This document shows, piece by piece, positions 33,429 to 42,080 of a stretch of 53,068 nucleotides of DNA (positions within the stretch are counted from its first letter, which is position 1; every line of letters begins with the position of its first letter). The notes beneath the pieces were generated by a model that did not search any database, had not been told where the DNA came from, and worked only from the letters and a program-made list of their open reading frames with translations. This DNA is from Actinomycetota bacterium. Lineage in GTDB: Bacteria > Actinomycetota > Actinomycetes > Mycobacteriales > Micromonosporaceae. Both the position numbers and the translations under genes were made by a program. Location of the stretch: positions 97,000-150,067 of the forward strand of contig VAWN01000033.1 in assembly GCA_005885555.1 (NCBI GenBank), written 5' to 3'.

Positions 33429-35591
33429 ATGGCGCAGAAGACCCAGGAGAAAGGGCTCACCGGCCCGGCGCCGGTGGTGGACGAGCCCGGCAGGGTACGC
33501 AACGTGGTGCTGGTCGGGCACTCCGGAGCCGGCAAGACCACGCTCGTCGAGGCGCTGCTCGCGGCGAGCGGAACGATCGGCCGGGCCGGCTCCGTCGTCG
33601 ACGGCACCACGGTGTCCGACTACGACGCCGCGGCGGTACGGCAACAGCGCTCGGTGAGCCTGGCCTGCGCGCCGCTGCTGCACGAGGGAATCAAGGTCAA
33701 CCTGCTGGACAGCCCCGGCTACGCCGACTTCGTCGGCGAATTGCGCGCCGGGCTGCGCGCCGCCGACGCGGCGCTGTTCGTGGTCTCGTCGGTCGACGGC
33801 ATGGACGCGGCCACCGCGGCGCTCTGGGAGGAGTGCGCGGCGGTCGGTATGCCGCGGGCCGTGGCGGTCACCCGGCTGGACCACCAGCGCGCCGACTTCG
33901 ACGGTACCGTCGCGGAGTGCCGGCGGGTGTTCGGCGACAACGTGCTGCCGCTGTACCTGCCGCTGCACGGCGACGACGGCACCTCGGTGGTCGGGTTGAT
34001 CGGGCTGATCTCGCAGCGGGTCTTCGACTACTCGGCGGGGTACCCGCCAGCGACGCGCGATCCCGACCCGGAGCACGAGTCCGCCATCGCCGACCCGCGC
34101 AACGAGCTGCTTGAGGGGATCATCGCGGAGAGCGAGGACGAGACCCTCATGGACCGGTACCTGTCCGGCGAGACGATCGAGACCGACGTCATCATCGAAG
34201 ACCTGGAGAAGGCCGTCGCGCGCGGCAGCTTCTACCCGGTCATCCCGGTGTGTGCGGAGACCCGGGTCGGACTGGACGCGCTGCTGGAGGTGCTCACCCA
34301 GGGGTTCCCGTCGCCGCTGGAGCACGAGCTTCCCCCGGTCACCGGGCTGACCGGCGACCCGCGTGACCCGCTGGCCTGTGACCCGAACGGACCGCTGGTC
34401 GCCGAGGTGGTCAAGACCACGGTCGACCCGTACGTCGGCCGGGTGTCCCTGGTGCGGGTGTTCTCCGGGACGCTGCGGCCGGAGACCGCGGTTCACGTCT
34501 CGGGGCACGGGATGGAGGCGCGCGGGCACGCCGACCACGACGCCGACGAGCGGATCGCGCACCTGTACTCCCCGCTGGGTTCGGCGCTGCGCGAGGTACC
34601 GCACGCGGTGGCCGGCGACATCTGCGCGATCACGAAGTCGACCAGCGCGGAGACCGGCGACACGATCTCGGCCAAGGATTCGCCGCTGCTGGTGGCGCCG
34701 TGGGAGATGCCCGAGCCGCTGCTGCCGGTGGCGATCGTCGCCAAGACCCGCTCCGACGAGGACGCGCTGGCCAAGAACCTGGGCCGGCTGGTCGCCGGAG
34801 ACCCGACGCTGCGCCTGGAACGCAACCCGGAGACCCACCAGCTGGTGCTGTGGTGCATGGGCGAGGCGCACGCCGACGTGGTATTGGACCGGCTGCGGGC
34901 CGGCGGGGTGGAGCTGTCCACCGAGCCGGTACGGGTCGCGTTGCGGGAGACGTTCGGCACCTCCTCGAAGGGGCACGGCCGGCACGTCAAGCAGTCCGGC
35001 GGGCACGGCCAGTACGCCGTCTGCGACATCGAGGTCGAGCCGCTGCCCCGCGGGACCGGCTTCGAGTTCCTGGACAAGGTCGTCGGCGGTGCGGTGCCGA
35101 ACAACTACATCCCCAGCGTCGAGAAGGGGGTCCGGTCCCAGATGGACAAGGGCCTGGTCGCCGGGTACCCGGTGGTCGACGTGCGGGTGACCCTCTTCGA
35201 CGGCAAGGCGCACTCGGTCGACTCCTCGGACGCGGCGTTCCAGACCGCCGGGTCGCTGGCGCTCAAGGAGGCCGCCGAGAAGGCCGACACGGTCCTGCTG
35301 GAACCCGTCGACGAGGTGGAGATCCGGGTACCGGACGCGTTCGTCGGCGCCGTGATGAGCGACCTGTCCGGCCGGCGTGGCCGGGTGCAGGGTACCGAGC
35401 CGGACCCCAACGGTGGCGAGAAGACCCGGGTGCGTGCCGAGGTACCCGCCACCGAGCTGACCCGGTACCTGGTCGAGCTGCGCGCGATGACCTCCGGTAC
35501 CGGCACGTTCAAGCGCGCGTTCGTGCGGTACGAGCCGATGCCGGCGCACCTGGCCGACCAGGTGAAGAAGGAGCACGCCGCGAAGGCCTGA
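33429..35591 (+). CDS. Elongation factor G-like protein EF-G2
   Basis: About 720 residues. The GTPase domain has G1 GHSGAGKTTL and G3 DSPGYADF, but G4 reads TRLDHQ in place of the usual NKxD. The switch I region is short and atypical (SDYDAAAVRQQRSVSLA) compared with true EF-G. Domains II to V follow (KTTVDPYVGRVSLVRVFSGTL, GHGRHVKQSGGHGQYAV, VPNNYIPSVEKGV, GRRGRVQG). These features match the actinobacterial EF-G2 family, whose function is unclear and which is thought not to be the main translocase. ATG 33429 follows GAGGGAGG; the frame opens slightly earlier. Confidence 0.93.
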   Translation: MAQKTQEKGLTGPAPVVDEPGRVRNVVLVGHSGAGKTTLVEALLAASGTIGRAGSVVDGTTVSDYDAAAVRQQRSVSLACAPLLHEGIKVNLLDSPGYADFVGELRAGLRAADAALFVVSSVDGMDAATAALWEECAAVGMPRAVAVTRLDHQRADFDGTVAECRRVFGDNVLPLYLPLHGDDGTSVVGLIGLISQRVFDYSAGYPPATRDPDPEHESAIADPRNELLEGIIAESEDETLMDRYLSGETIETDVIIEDLEKAVARGSFYPVIPVCAETRVGLDALLEVLTQGFPSPLEHELPPVTGLTGDPRDPLACDPNGPLVAEVVKTTVDPYVGRVSLVRVFSGTLRPETAVHVSGHGMEARGHADHDADERIAHLYSPLGSALREVPHAVAGDICAITKSTSAETGDTISAKDSPLLVAPWEMPEPLLPVAIVAKTRSDEDALAKNLGRLVAGDPTLRLERNPETHQLVLWCMGEAHADVVLDRLRAGGVELSTEPVRVALRETFGTSSKGHGRHVKQSGGHGQYAVCDIEVEPLPRGTGFEFLDKVVGGAVPNNYIPSVEKGVRSQMDKGLVAGYPVVDVRVTLFDGKAHSVDSSDAAFQTAGSLALKEAAEKADTVLLEPVDEVEIRVPDAFVGAVMSDLSGRRGRVQGTEPDPNGGEKTRVRAEVPATELTRYLVELRAMTSGTGTFKRAFVRYEPMPAHLADQVKKEHAAKA

Positions 35592-35598
35592 GCGGAGC

Positions 35599-35622
35599 GG
35601 GGCGCCTCGTCAGGGGCGCCCC
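35599..35622. terminator. Hairpin between EF-G2 and the convergent GNAT gene
   Basis: GGGGCGCC (35599-35606) pairs with GGCGCCCC (35615-35622) around an 8-nt loop. It starts 7 bp after the EF-G2 stop and covers the stop codon of the opposing GNAT gene, so it probably works in both directions. Confidence 0.65.
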
Positions 35623-36527
35623 GGCCGCTTCGCGTAATGCGTGTACGAGCGGCGGATCCGCATCCCGACCCGCTCGTACAGCGACAGGGCACCGGTGTAC
35701 GAGTTCGTCGACAGCGTGCACGAGCGGCGCCCAACGCGGGCGAACCCGACGAACGCCTGGTGCAGCAGGGCGCGGGCGATGCCGCGGTGCCGGTAGTCCC
35801 GGTGTACCGCGAGCTGGTGCACGAACCCGTCGTCGCCGCCGGAGTCCAGGGCGAGCGCCGCCCCCACGATCCGGTCGCCGTCCAGCGCGATCGCGGACAG
35901 CCTCGGCGCGAACGTCTCCCGCCCGATGGTCAACGCCGCCCACTCCTCGAACGGGCACGGCTGCCGGTCCGGCCACTCGCAGAACGCGTCGTCGATGACG
36001 CGGTGTGCGGCACGGTCGTCGCTTCCCCGCCGGTACCCCCGGATGGTGATCCCGGCCGGCGGCGGCGCGACGGGCTGGCCCGGCGCCAGCGGGATCTCCA
36101 GGATCCAGGCGGTGTCCCGCGGCTCGTACCCGCGGCTGCCGAACATCCGCGCGGCGACCACGTTGTGATCGGTGATCGTCTGGCCGACCCGGTCGGCGCC
36201 CACCTCGCCGGCCCGCCGCTCGGTCCAGTCGAGCAGCCACGTGCCGATGCCCCGCCCGCGCCGGTCGGGCCGCACGTCGGCCTCGGCGCGCCGGCCCCGG
36301 AAGATCTGCGCCCAACCGACCAGCTCGTCGCGCTCGTGCACGAGCACGGTGTCGGTGACCAGGTCGAGCCCGGGCCGGCCGAGGTCGGCGACGACATCGT
36401 CGAGGTCGATCTCGACCTGGCCGTCCAGATCCTCTTCGCAGGCGGCGATGAGGCGACAGATCGGTCCGGCGTCGTCGGCCCGCGCCGGGCGCGTGGTGAG
36501 GCCGGTCGGCAGTCCCATGCCCGACAC
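35610..36527 (-). CDS. Tandem-GNAT acetyltransferase
   Basis: A 305-residue protein with two GNAT domains. Acetyl-CoA loops are visible in the first as VRPDRRGRGIGTWLL (about residues 85-99) and in the second as VHRDYRHRGIARALL, followed by TNSYTGALSLYERVGM. The two-domain layout recalls mycothiol synthase MshD, but the neighbourhood gives no support, so only the family is called. The substrate is unknown. GTG 36527 and ATG 36518 are both possible starts. It ends convergently with EF-G2 at a hairpin and starts 17 bp downstream of the aldo/keto reductase stop, on the same strand. Confidence 0.88.
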   Translation of the reverse strand: MSGMGLPTGLTTRPARADDAGPICRLIAACEEDLDGQVEIDLDDVVADLGRPGLDLVTDTVLVHERDELVGWAQIFRGRRAEADVRPDRRGRGIGTWLLDWTERRAGEVGADRVGQTITDHNVVAARMFGSRGYEPRDTAWILEIPLAPGQPVAPPPAGITIRGYRRGSDDRAAHRVIDDAFCEWPDRQPCPFEEWAALTIGRETFAPRLSAIALDGDRIVGAALALDSGGDDGFVHQLAVHRDYRHRGIARALLHQAFVGFARVGRRSCTLSTNSYTGALSLYERVGMRIRRSYTHYAKRPGRP

Positions 36528-36543
36528 CCTGCGCTACGGTCCC

Positions 36544-37551
36544 CTACCTGTCGAACGATTTGCGGCCGAGCAGCTCGTCGACCTCGCTCGCCTGGTCGGT
36601 GGTCAGCGGGCCGTGCGCGAGCGCTCCGGCGTTCTCCTCGACCTGCGCCACCGTGCGGCAGCCCGGGATGGGTACCGTGCGGTCGCTGCGCGCCCACAGG
36701 TAGGCCAGCGCGCCCTGGGCGAGGGTACGGCCGCCGCTGCGCAGCACCTCCCGGACCGCCTCGATCCGCTGGAGCAGCTCCGGAGCCGGCCGGCCGTCGC
36801 GGAAGTACACCATCCAGTCCGGCGCGACCCCGCGCACGTCGTCGTCGCCCAGCCGGGACCCGGCGGTGAACTTGCCGGTCAGCAGGCCCATCGCCAGCGG
36901 GCCGCGGTTGATGCTGGCCAGGTCCTGCCGCTCGCACACCGCGAGGACGTCCGCGGAGTCGTTGAGCACCGAGAAGTCGTGCTGGATCGCGGTCACGTCG
37001 CGGCTCGCGTCGGCGAAGGCGGCGGCCCGCTCCGGGTGGTCGGTGCTCCAGCCGTAGGCCCGGACCTGGCCGCGGTCCACCAGCTCGTCCAGCACGGGTA
37101 CCAGGTCCAGCGCCTGTGGTACCGGCAGGTCGTTGATGTGCAGCTGGTACAGGTCGACAAAGTCGGTACCGAGCCGGCGCAGCGAGGCTTCCAGCTGCCT
37201 GCGCAGCCCCGCCGGGGTGCCATCCGGCCCGCGGGTCTCCCTGCTGGCCTCGTCGAAGGTGAAACCGAACTTGGTCGCGATCACCACCTGGTCGCGCCGG
37301 CCGGCGAAGGCCCGCCCGAGTACCCGCTCGCTGTGCCCGGCGCCGTACACGTTCGCCGTGTCGAAGAACGTCACGCCCAGCTCCAGCGCCCGGTGCAGCG
37401 CCGCGACCGACTCGTCGTCGTCGACCTCGCCCCAACCCAGCGGCCGGCCGTCCTCCCAGAACGGGCCGCCGATCGCCCAGCAGCCGACCCCGAGCGAGCT
37501 CACCTCGACGCCGCTGCGGCCCAGCCTCCGCGTCATCGTCATCGTCGTCAT
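36544..37551 (-). CDS. Aldo/keto reductase
   Basis: A 335-residue NADPH-dependent TIM-barrel oxidoreductase. The tetrad is present: Asp in VTFFDTANVYG, Tyr in the same segment (ANVYGAGHSE), Lys in VVIATKFGF and His in LYQLHIND. The start MTRRLGRSGVEVSSLGVGCW and the C-terminal TVPIPGCRTVAQVEENAGAL are typical. The substrate cannot be inferred. It is transcribed with the GNAT gene 17 bp further on. Confidence 0.93.
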   Translation of the reverse strand: MTTMTMTRRLGRSGVEVSSLGVGCWAIGGPFWEDGRPLGWGEVDDDESVAALHRALELGVTFFDTANVYGAGHSERVLGRAFAGRRDQVVIATKFGFTFDEASRETRGPDGTPAGLRRQLEASLRRLGTDFVDLYQLHINDLPVPQALDLVPVLDELVDRGQVRAYGWSTDHPERAAAFADASRDVTAIQHDFSVLNDSADVLAVCERQDLASINRGPLAMGLLTGKFTAGSRLGDDDVRGVAPDWMVYFRDGRPAPELLQRIEAVREVLRSGGRTLAQGALAYLWARSDRTVPIPGCRTVAQVEENAGALAHGPLTTDQASEVDELLGRKSFDR

Positions 37552-37584
37552 GCCGCGACTCTGGCACTTCGAGCGAACTCGAGG

Positions 37585-38373
37585 TCAACCCGACTTACGC
37601 AGCGCCAGCAACTCGGAGACGGTGACGAAGCGGATGCCCCGCGCGCGCAGCCCGGTGAACATCTCGCCCAGGTGGCGCAGCGCGACCAGCCGGTCCTCGG
37701 CGCCGACGTCGTGGGCGAGCACGATCTGGCCCGGCTGCACCCCGTTGACGATCTCGGTGACCTGGCCCTCCTCGTGCTTGACGTAGGCGCTCTCGTGCAT
37801 CTGCCGCGACCACAGGACCACCTCGTACCCGGCCGCGTTGGCCGCCAGCAGCGTCGAGCCGCCCAGGTGTCCGTACGGCGGCCGGAGCAGCCGGGACTGC
37901 CGCCCGAGCGTCTTGGCGATCGTGTCGTGGGTGCGGCCGATCTGCTCGCTGACCACCGGCGCGTCCAGCATCGCCAGGTCCGGGTGCGACCAGCTGTGGT
38001 TGCCCACCTCGTGCCGGTCCAGCCGGCCCTTCACCAGGTCGGCGTGCGCGGCCAGGTTCTGCCCGACCATGAAGAACGTCGCCGGCACCTGGTACTCGTC
38101 GAGGACGTCGAGCACCATCGAGGTCCAGTTGGGGCCGGGCCCGTCGTCGAAGGTGAACGCCACCACCGGCTCGGTCGTCTCGACATACCAGGTCGCGTCG
38201 ATCTCCCCGTGGTGCTCCATGTCGGTGCGGTCGGCAGCCGCCGCGTAGCCGCCGTTGAACGGCAGGTGACCGGGCGGGAAGAGTTCGGGGACCGCGACGG
38301 CGCCGGCACCGACCGCCGCGCCGGCGGCCGCCAGCAGCCCACCACGCAGCAACGACCGTCGGGACAGGGGCAT
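37585..38373 (-). CDS. Tat-exported polysaccharide deacetylase (NodB/CE4)
   Basis: A 262-residue protein. The N-terminal twin-arginine signal is PLSRRSLLRGG followed by the hydrophobic AAAGAAVGAGAVAV, so it is exported folded. The NodB domain motifs are VAFTFDDGPGP (catalytic Asp and metal ligand), HEVGNHSWSHP (metal His), LRPPYGHLG (Arg/Pro motif) and a late VLAHDVG. The likely role is de-N-acetylation of a cell-wall or extracellular polymer. The frame is open far upstream but antisense to mycP; ATG 38373 matches the Tat signal. It is divergent from mycP. Confidence 0.92.
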   Translation of the reverse strand: MPLSRRSLLRGGLLAAAGAAVGAGAVAVPELFPPGHLPFNGGYAAAADRTDMEHHGEIDATWYVETTEPVVAFTFDDGPGPNWTSMVLDVLDEYQVPATFFMVGQNLAAHADLVKGRLDRHEVGNHSWSHPDLAMLDAPVVSEQIGRTHDTIAKTLGRQSRLLRPPYGHLGGSTLLAANAAGYEVVLWSRQMHESAYVKHEEGQVTEIVNGVQPGQIVLAHDVGAEDRLVALRHLGEMFTGLRARGIRFVTVSELLALRKSG

Positions 38374-38435
38374 GCCAAGGATGGTCGCACAACCCGGCCG
38401 GTGGCCGGTGTCCCCCGGCTGGCCGGCGTGCCCTC

Positions 38436-38441
38436 TAAAAT
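38436..38441 (+). promoter_or_regulatory. -10 hexamer TAAAAT upstream of mycP
   Basis: TAAAAT is an exceptionally AT-rich hexamer for this sequence and lies 31 bp before the mycP ATG, which has its own GGGAGG binding site. It would give a leader of about 25 nt. The -35 is unclear. Confidence 0.6.
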
Positions 38442-38472
38442 CCGCGGGACGGTCGGACAAGGGAGGGTCGGG

Positions 38473-39825
38473 ATGGGCGGCGTGCACCGGCTCGCGCTCG
38501 TGCTGTGCGCCGCGACGCTGGCCGTCGTCTGGTACCCCGGCCGCGCCGGTGCGGTCGTTCCCGGCTCGCCGGAGTGCCGGCCGCCGCAGAACCACCACGC
38601 GGTCAGCGAGGTGCCCTGGCAGGTGAGCCGGTACGACCCGCAGCGGATCTGGCCGGTGAGCACCGGCGCGGGCGTCAAGGTCGCGGTGATCGACTCCGGC
38701 GTCGACGGGAAGCATCCCCAGCTGCAGGGCAAGGTACTGGGCGGCCTGGACCTCCTCGACCACCAGCCGGCGGCGTCGTTCGACTGCATCGGGCACGGCA
38801 CCGGGGTGGCCAGCCTCATCGCCGCCCGGCCGCGCACCGGAGTCGGCTTCGTCGGCCTCGCGCCCGGCGTCACGATCGTGCCTGTCCGGGTCAGCGAACG
38901 GATCCAGCTCGACAGCGGCGAGACCCAGGGCGCCGCGGTCGACCTCGGGCAGCTGGCATCGGCGATCGACTTCGCGGTGAGCCAGGGCGCCAAGGTGATC
39001 AATATGTCGATCTACCAGTTCGTCGACGATGCCCGGGTACGCGCCGCGGTCGCCAACGCGCGGCGGCAGGACGTGGTGGTCGTGGCCGCGGTCGGCAACG
39101 GGCACACCCAGACGCCCGGCGCGAAGGACCGCACGCCGTACCCGGCCGGGTACGACGGGGTGGTCGGGGTCGGCTCGATCGACGAGAGCGGCGCCCGGGC
39201 GCAGGACTCCCCCGTCGGGGCGTTCGTCGACCTGGTCGCGCCCGGGGTGGGGGTGACCGTGGCGGCGAACCTGTCCGGGGACTACTGGGCCGCCGACGGT
39301 ACGAGCTTCGCCGCTCCGCAGGTCGCCGCGGCCGCGGCGCTGGTCCGGGCGCGCTGGCCGTCGCTCACCGCCGACCAGGTGGTCAGGCGGTTGCTGGCGA
39401 CGGCCGATCCGGTACGGGGCGGGCCGCGCAGCAACGAGTACGGCTACGGCGAGGTCGACCCGTTCCGCGCGGTGAACGAGACCAATGCGACCGGCAAACC
39501 GGTACCGCCGCCCCCGCTCGACGTACCCGACCGGGCGGATCAGTCGGCCGCGGCGGGCCGGACGCTGGCGATCGCCGGCACGGTGACCGCGGGTGCCGTC
39601 GCGCTGGCGGTGTTCGTGCTCGTCGGGGCGTGGGTACTGGCGACCGGCCGGCGGCGCCGCTGGGTACCCGGCGCGACCCCGGTGCTACCGGCGCCGGAGC
39701 CCTCCGAGGCGGGCATGTACGACTGGTCGCTGGGTCCACCACCGGTGCTGGCCAATCCGGACCGCGCGGTCACCGAGGAGCTGGCCCGCCAGCTACGGCA
39801 GCGCCGGCAGGCGCAGCGGCGGTGA
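38473..39825 (+). CDS. mycP: Type VII secretion serine protease, mycosin MycP
   Basis: A 450-residue membrane-anchored subtilase that is part of the ESX secretion complex. A signal peptide (residues 1-27) leads into the protease domain with the catalytic triad Asp74 (VIDSGVDG), His108 (CIGHGTGVAS) and Ser278 (GTSFAAPQ). The oxyanion Asn is 209 (VGNG). Cys35 and Cys105 may form a disulfide. A Pro-rich linker (PVPPPPLDVP) precedes a single C-terminal membrane helix (AGAVALAVFVLVGAWVLA), and a cytoplasmic tail follows. GGGAGG 6 nt before ATG 38473 sets the start. The 3' end overlaps the convergent eccE by 56 bp. Confidence 0.95.
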   Translation: MGGVHRLALVLCAATLAVVWYPGRAGAVVPGSPECRPPQNHHAVSEVPWQVSRYDPQRIWPVSTGAGVKVAVIDSGVDGKHPQLQGKVLGGLDLLDHQPAASFDCIGHGTGVASLIAARPRTGVGFVGLAPGVTIVPVRVSERIQLDSGETQGAAVDLGQLASAIDFAVSQGAKVINMSIYQFVDDARVRAAVANARRQDVVVVAAVGNGHTQTPGAKDRTPYPAGYDGVVGVGSIDESGARAQDSPVGAFVDLVAPGVGVTVAANLSGDYWAADGTSFAAPQVAAAAALVRARWPSLTADQVVRRLLATADPVRGGPRSNEYGYGEVDPFRAVNETNATGKPVPPPPLDVPDRADQSAAAGRTLAIAGTVTAGAVALAVFVLVGAWVLATGRRRRWVPGATPVLPAPEPSEAGMYDWSLGPPPVLANPDRAVTEELARQLRQRRQAQRR

Positions 39826-42025
39826 ACCGGGCCACCGCCGGCAACATCTGGCGCTCCAGGGCGGTGCAGTCGAGCATCGCCCAGCGCAGCTGACCGGGTT
39901 CGGACACGGCGACCATCTCCGCGGAGATCCGGGGCAGCCAGCCCTGCACCTGACCGAACCGCAGCGCCGCCGCGGCCATCGCCGCCTCGACGTCGGTGAG
40001 CCGCTGCATGAGCACCAGGTTGGCGGCGCCGAGCAGGTCGACGTCCCAGGCGGTCAGCTCCTCGCGCACGACCAGGGTGGTCTGCCAGCGGCCGACCGGC
40101 GCCACCGCCTTCGGGTCGACCGGGCCGGCGTCGTAGACCACCAGAAGCGGCTTGTCGGCGGTGGCCGGACGGGCCGGCGCCGTGCCCGGCTGGCCCAGGC
40201 TGACCCGGTCACGGCTGACGCCGCACTGCTGCAGGAACGGCACCCAGCTGTCCGGCCGGGTCGTCTGCACCGCGAGGCTGGCGCCGAGGGCCAGCTGGCG
40301 CATGGTCAGCAGCTGACCGAAGGCGAGGGTACCGACGGCGACGATCCCGGTCGGCTGCGGCCGGAACGGGCGGACGACCACCGGTGCGCCATGCCGGTCC
40401 TTGCCGATGATCAGCCCGGCGCCGCCGAGCTGCGCGCCGAGTCCGGCCAGCGCCTGCGGATCGGCCGCGTGCAGGCCGACCCGGCTGGTCAGGGTGCCGC
40501 CGCCGGTCAGCGCCGCGAAGCCGCCCAGCGGAAGGGTGGCGGCCAGGCCGAAGACCTGTTCGCCGGGCATCGGTTCGCACCTGCCACCGGCCCGGTGGAC
40601 CAGGCCGGCCAGCGCGCTGTCCGCGGTGGCGAGGCGGCGCTGGTCGGTGGCGGCGACCCGGACCGCCAGCTCGACCGCCAGCTCCGGACCCGGCCGGCCA
40701 CGGGGGCGGGTGACCGCGAGGCCGAGCGTGACGGCGGCGGCGGGTACCCCGCGCAGCAGCGCGTCGATCCGCCAGTCCGGCCGGGGCCAGCCCACCATCC
40801 GGTGCGTGGAGTGCACCGTCTCCGCGGTGGACCAGCGGCGCCACGACTCGCTGGCCGCCGCACCGGCCTCGATCCCGGGGGTACCGAGGCCGGCCAGCGC
40901 GGCGGTGACGTCGAGCAGCGCCTCCGGACCGAGCGACTCGGCGGGTACCTTGTGCTGCCGTAGCCGCCGCCGCAGGCTGCGCAGCCCGGCGACCAGGGCC
41001 GGGCGCAGTTCGGCCTGGGTGTAGCTGTCCGGTGTGCGCCACACCCGGACGGCCAGCCACGCCCGCCGGGTCGCCGGTACCGTGGCGCCGGCCAGTTCCA
41101 GGTATGACTTCGCGATGACGTCGGTCTCGGCGCGCGCCGCGGGTACCACCTGCACGACGAGCTGGACGCTGACCGGCGCGCCGTTGGGGTCGTCGGCCGG
41201 CAGCAGCGCGGCCGGTGACGGCAGCTGGACGGGTGGGTCGACGAGCATCCCGGCCGCGGTGCCGCCCAGTTCGAGTACCGCGACGGCGCCGGTGTCCGTG
41301 GCCACCACGCCGACCCGGTCGCCATCGACCTCGATCGAGTCGATGACGGTCGACGGGTCGAGGTGCTCCAGCAGGCCGCTGCGCAGGTCACCGGTGCGCG
41401 ACTTGACGGTGCGCGCGCGCATCCGGTACCGCATCCGCACGCCGAACCGGCGGGACACCAGTACCGACGGAACAAGGACGACCGCCCCCAGCCCGGCGAG
41501 CGCCCACAGCAGCGGGCTGTGCGCCGCGGCCGCGGCTACCGCGAGCGCGACGACCGCCTGCGCGAGCAGCAGCCGCAGGACCAGCGGGGGCACCACCGAC
41601 CCGGGATGGCGCAGCCGCCGGGGTGCGGACACGGCGTGCCGCCGGCTCGCGCTCGCATAGGTGCCGGCCGGCGGCGCGGGCTGCGCCGCCGGCAGCGGCG
41701 CAGGAGGTGGCGCGGGATGTGGCGCAGGCGGCCCGGGCTGCATGGGAGGCGGCGCGGGCTGCATGGGCGGCGGCGCGGACACCGGCGGCGCGGAGGCGGC
41801 CATCGGAACCGACGAGACCGCGCCCGGCGGTACCGGCGCACCGCCCACCGGCGCCGGACCGTACCGGTGACCGGCCTGGCCGGCGGCCGCGTCGGGAGCG
41901 ACCGACCAGGAGCCCGCCGGTGCGACGCCGGCCCGGCCCACCGGGTGCGCCGCGGCGGCGCGCCCCACGGCGTCTGGTGTGTTCACCGGTGGCCCGCCCC
42001 CATCCCGCACCCACGGTTCGGTCAT
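39770..42025 (-). CDS. eccE: Type VII secretion protein EccE
   Basis: A 751-residue membrane component of the ESX complex. The first ~130 residues form a Pro/Ala-rich disordered extension with repeated PPPMQPAP units. Two membrane helices follow (about residues 146-185: VPPLVLRLLLAQAVVALAVAA and LLWALAGLGAVVLVPSVLV). The EccE domain follows with RFGVRMRYRMRARTVKSRTGD and SIEVDGDRVGVV. A long C-terminal region ends in an RFTAAAPAG tail. The extension makes it longer than the mycobacterial protein. It is divergent from eccB (55-bp gap) and overlaps mycP tail to tail. Confidence 0.88.
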   Translation of the reverse strand: MTEPWVRDGGGPPVNTPDAVGRAAAAHPVGRAGVAPAGSWSVAPDAAAGQAGHRYGPAPVGGAPVPPGAVSSVPMAASAPPVSAPPPMQPAPPPMQPGPPAPHPAPPPAPLPAAQPAPPAGTYASASRRHAVSAPRRLRHPGSVVPPLVLRLLLAQAVVALAVAAAAAHSPLLWALAGLGAVVLVPSVLVSRRFGVRMRYRMRARTVKSRTGDLRSGLLEHLDPSTVIDSIEVDGDRVGVVATDTGAVAVLELGGTAAGMLVDPPVQLPSPAALLPADDPNGAPVSVQLVVQVVPAARAETDVIAKSYLELAGATVPATRRAWLAVRVWRTPDSYTQAELRPALVAGLRSLRRRLRQHKVPAESLGPEALLDVTAALAGLGTPGIEAGAAASESWRRWSTAETVHSTHRMVGWPRPDWRIDALLRGVPAAAVTLGLAVTRPRGRPGPELAVELAVRVAATDQRRLATADSALAGLVHRAGGRCEPMPGEQVFGLAATLPLGGFAALTGGGTLTSRVGLHAADPQALAGLGAQLGGAGLIIGKDRHGAPVVVRPFRPQPTGIVAVGTLAFGQLLTMRQLALGASLAVQTTRPDSWVPFLQQCGVSRDRVSLGQPGTAPARPATADKPLLVVYDAGPVDPKAVAPVGRWQTTLVVREELTAWDVDLLGAANLVLMQRLTDVEAAMAAAALRFGQVQGWLPRISAEMVAVSEPGQLRWAMLDCTALERQMLPAVARFTAAAPAGAAVAGGPAPR

Positions 42026-42080
42026 TCGCGCCTATCGTATGGGGCCGGGCCCGCGGACCGCTGTACCGCACGGAGGGTTG

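Noticed and set aside
36172-38472. Open frame extending mycP about 770 codons upstream
   Set aside because: It runs antisense to the aldo/keto reductase and deacetylase genes; the signal peptide and binding site put the start at 38473.
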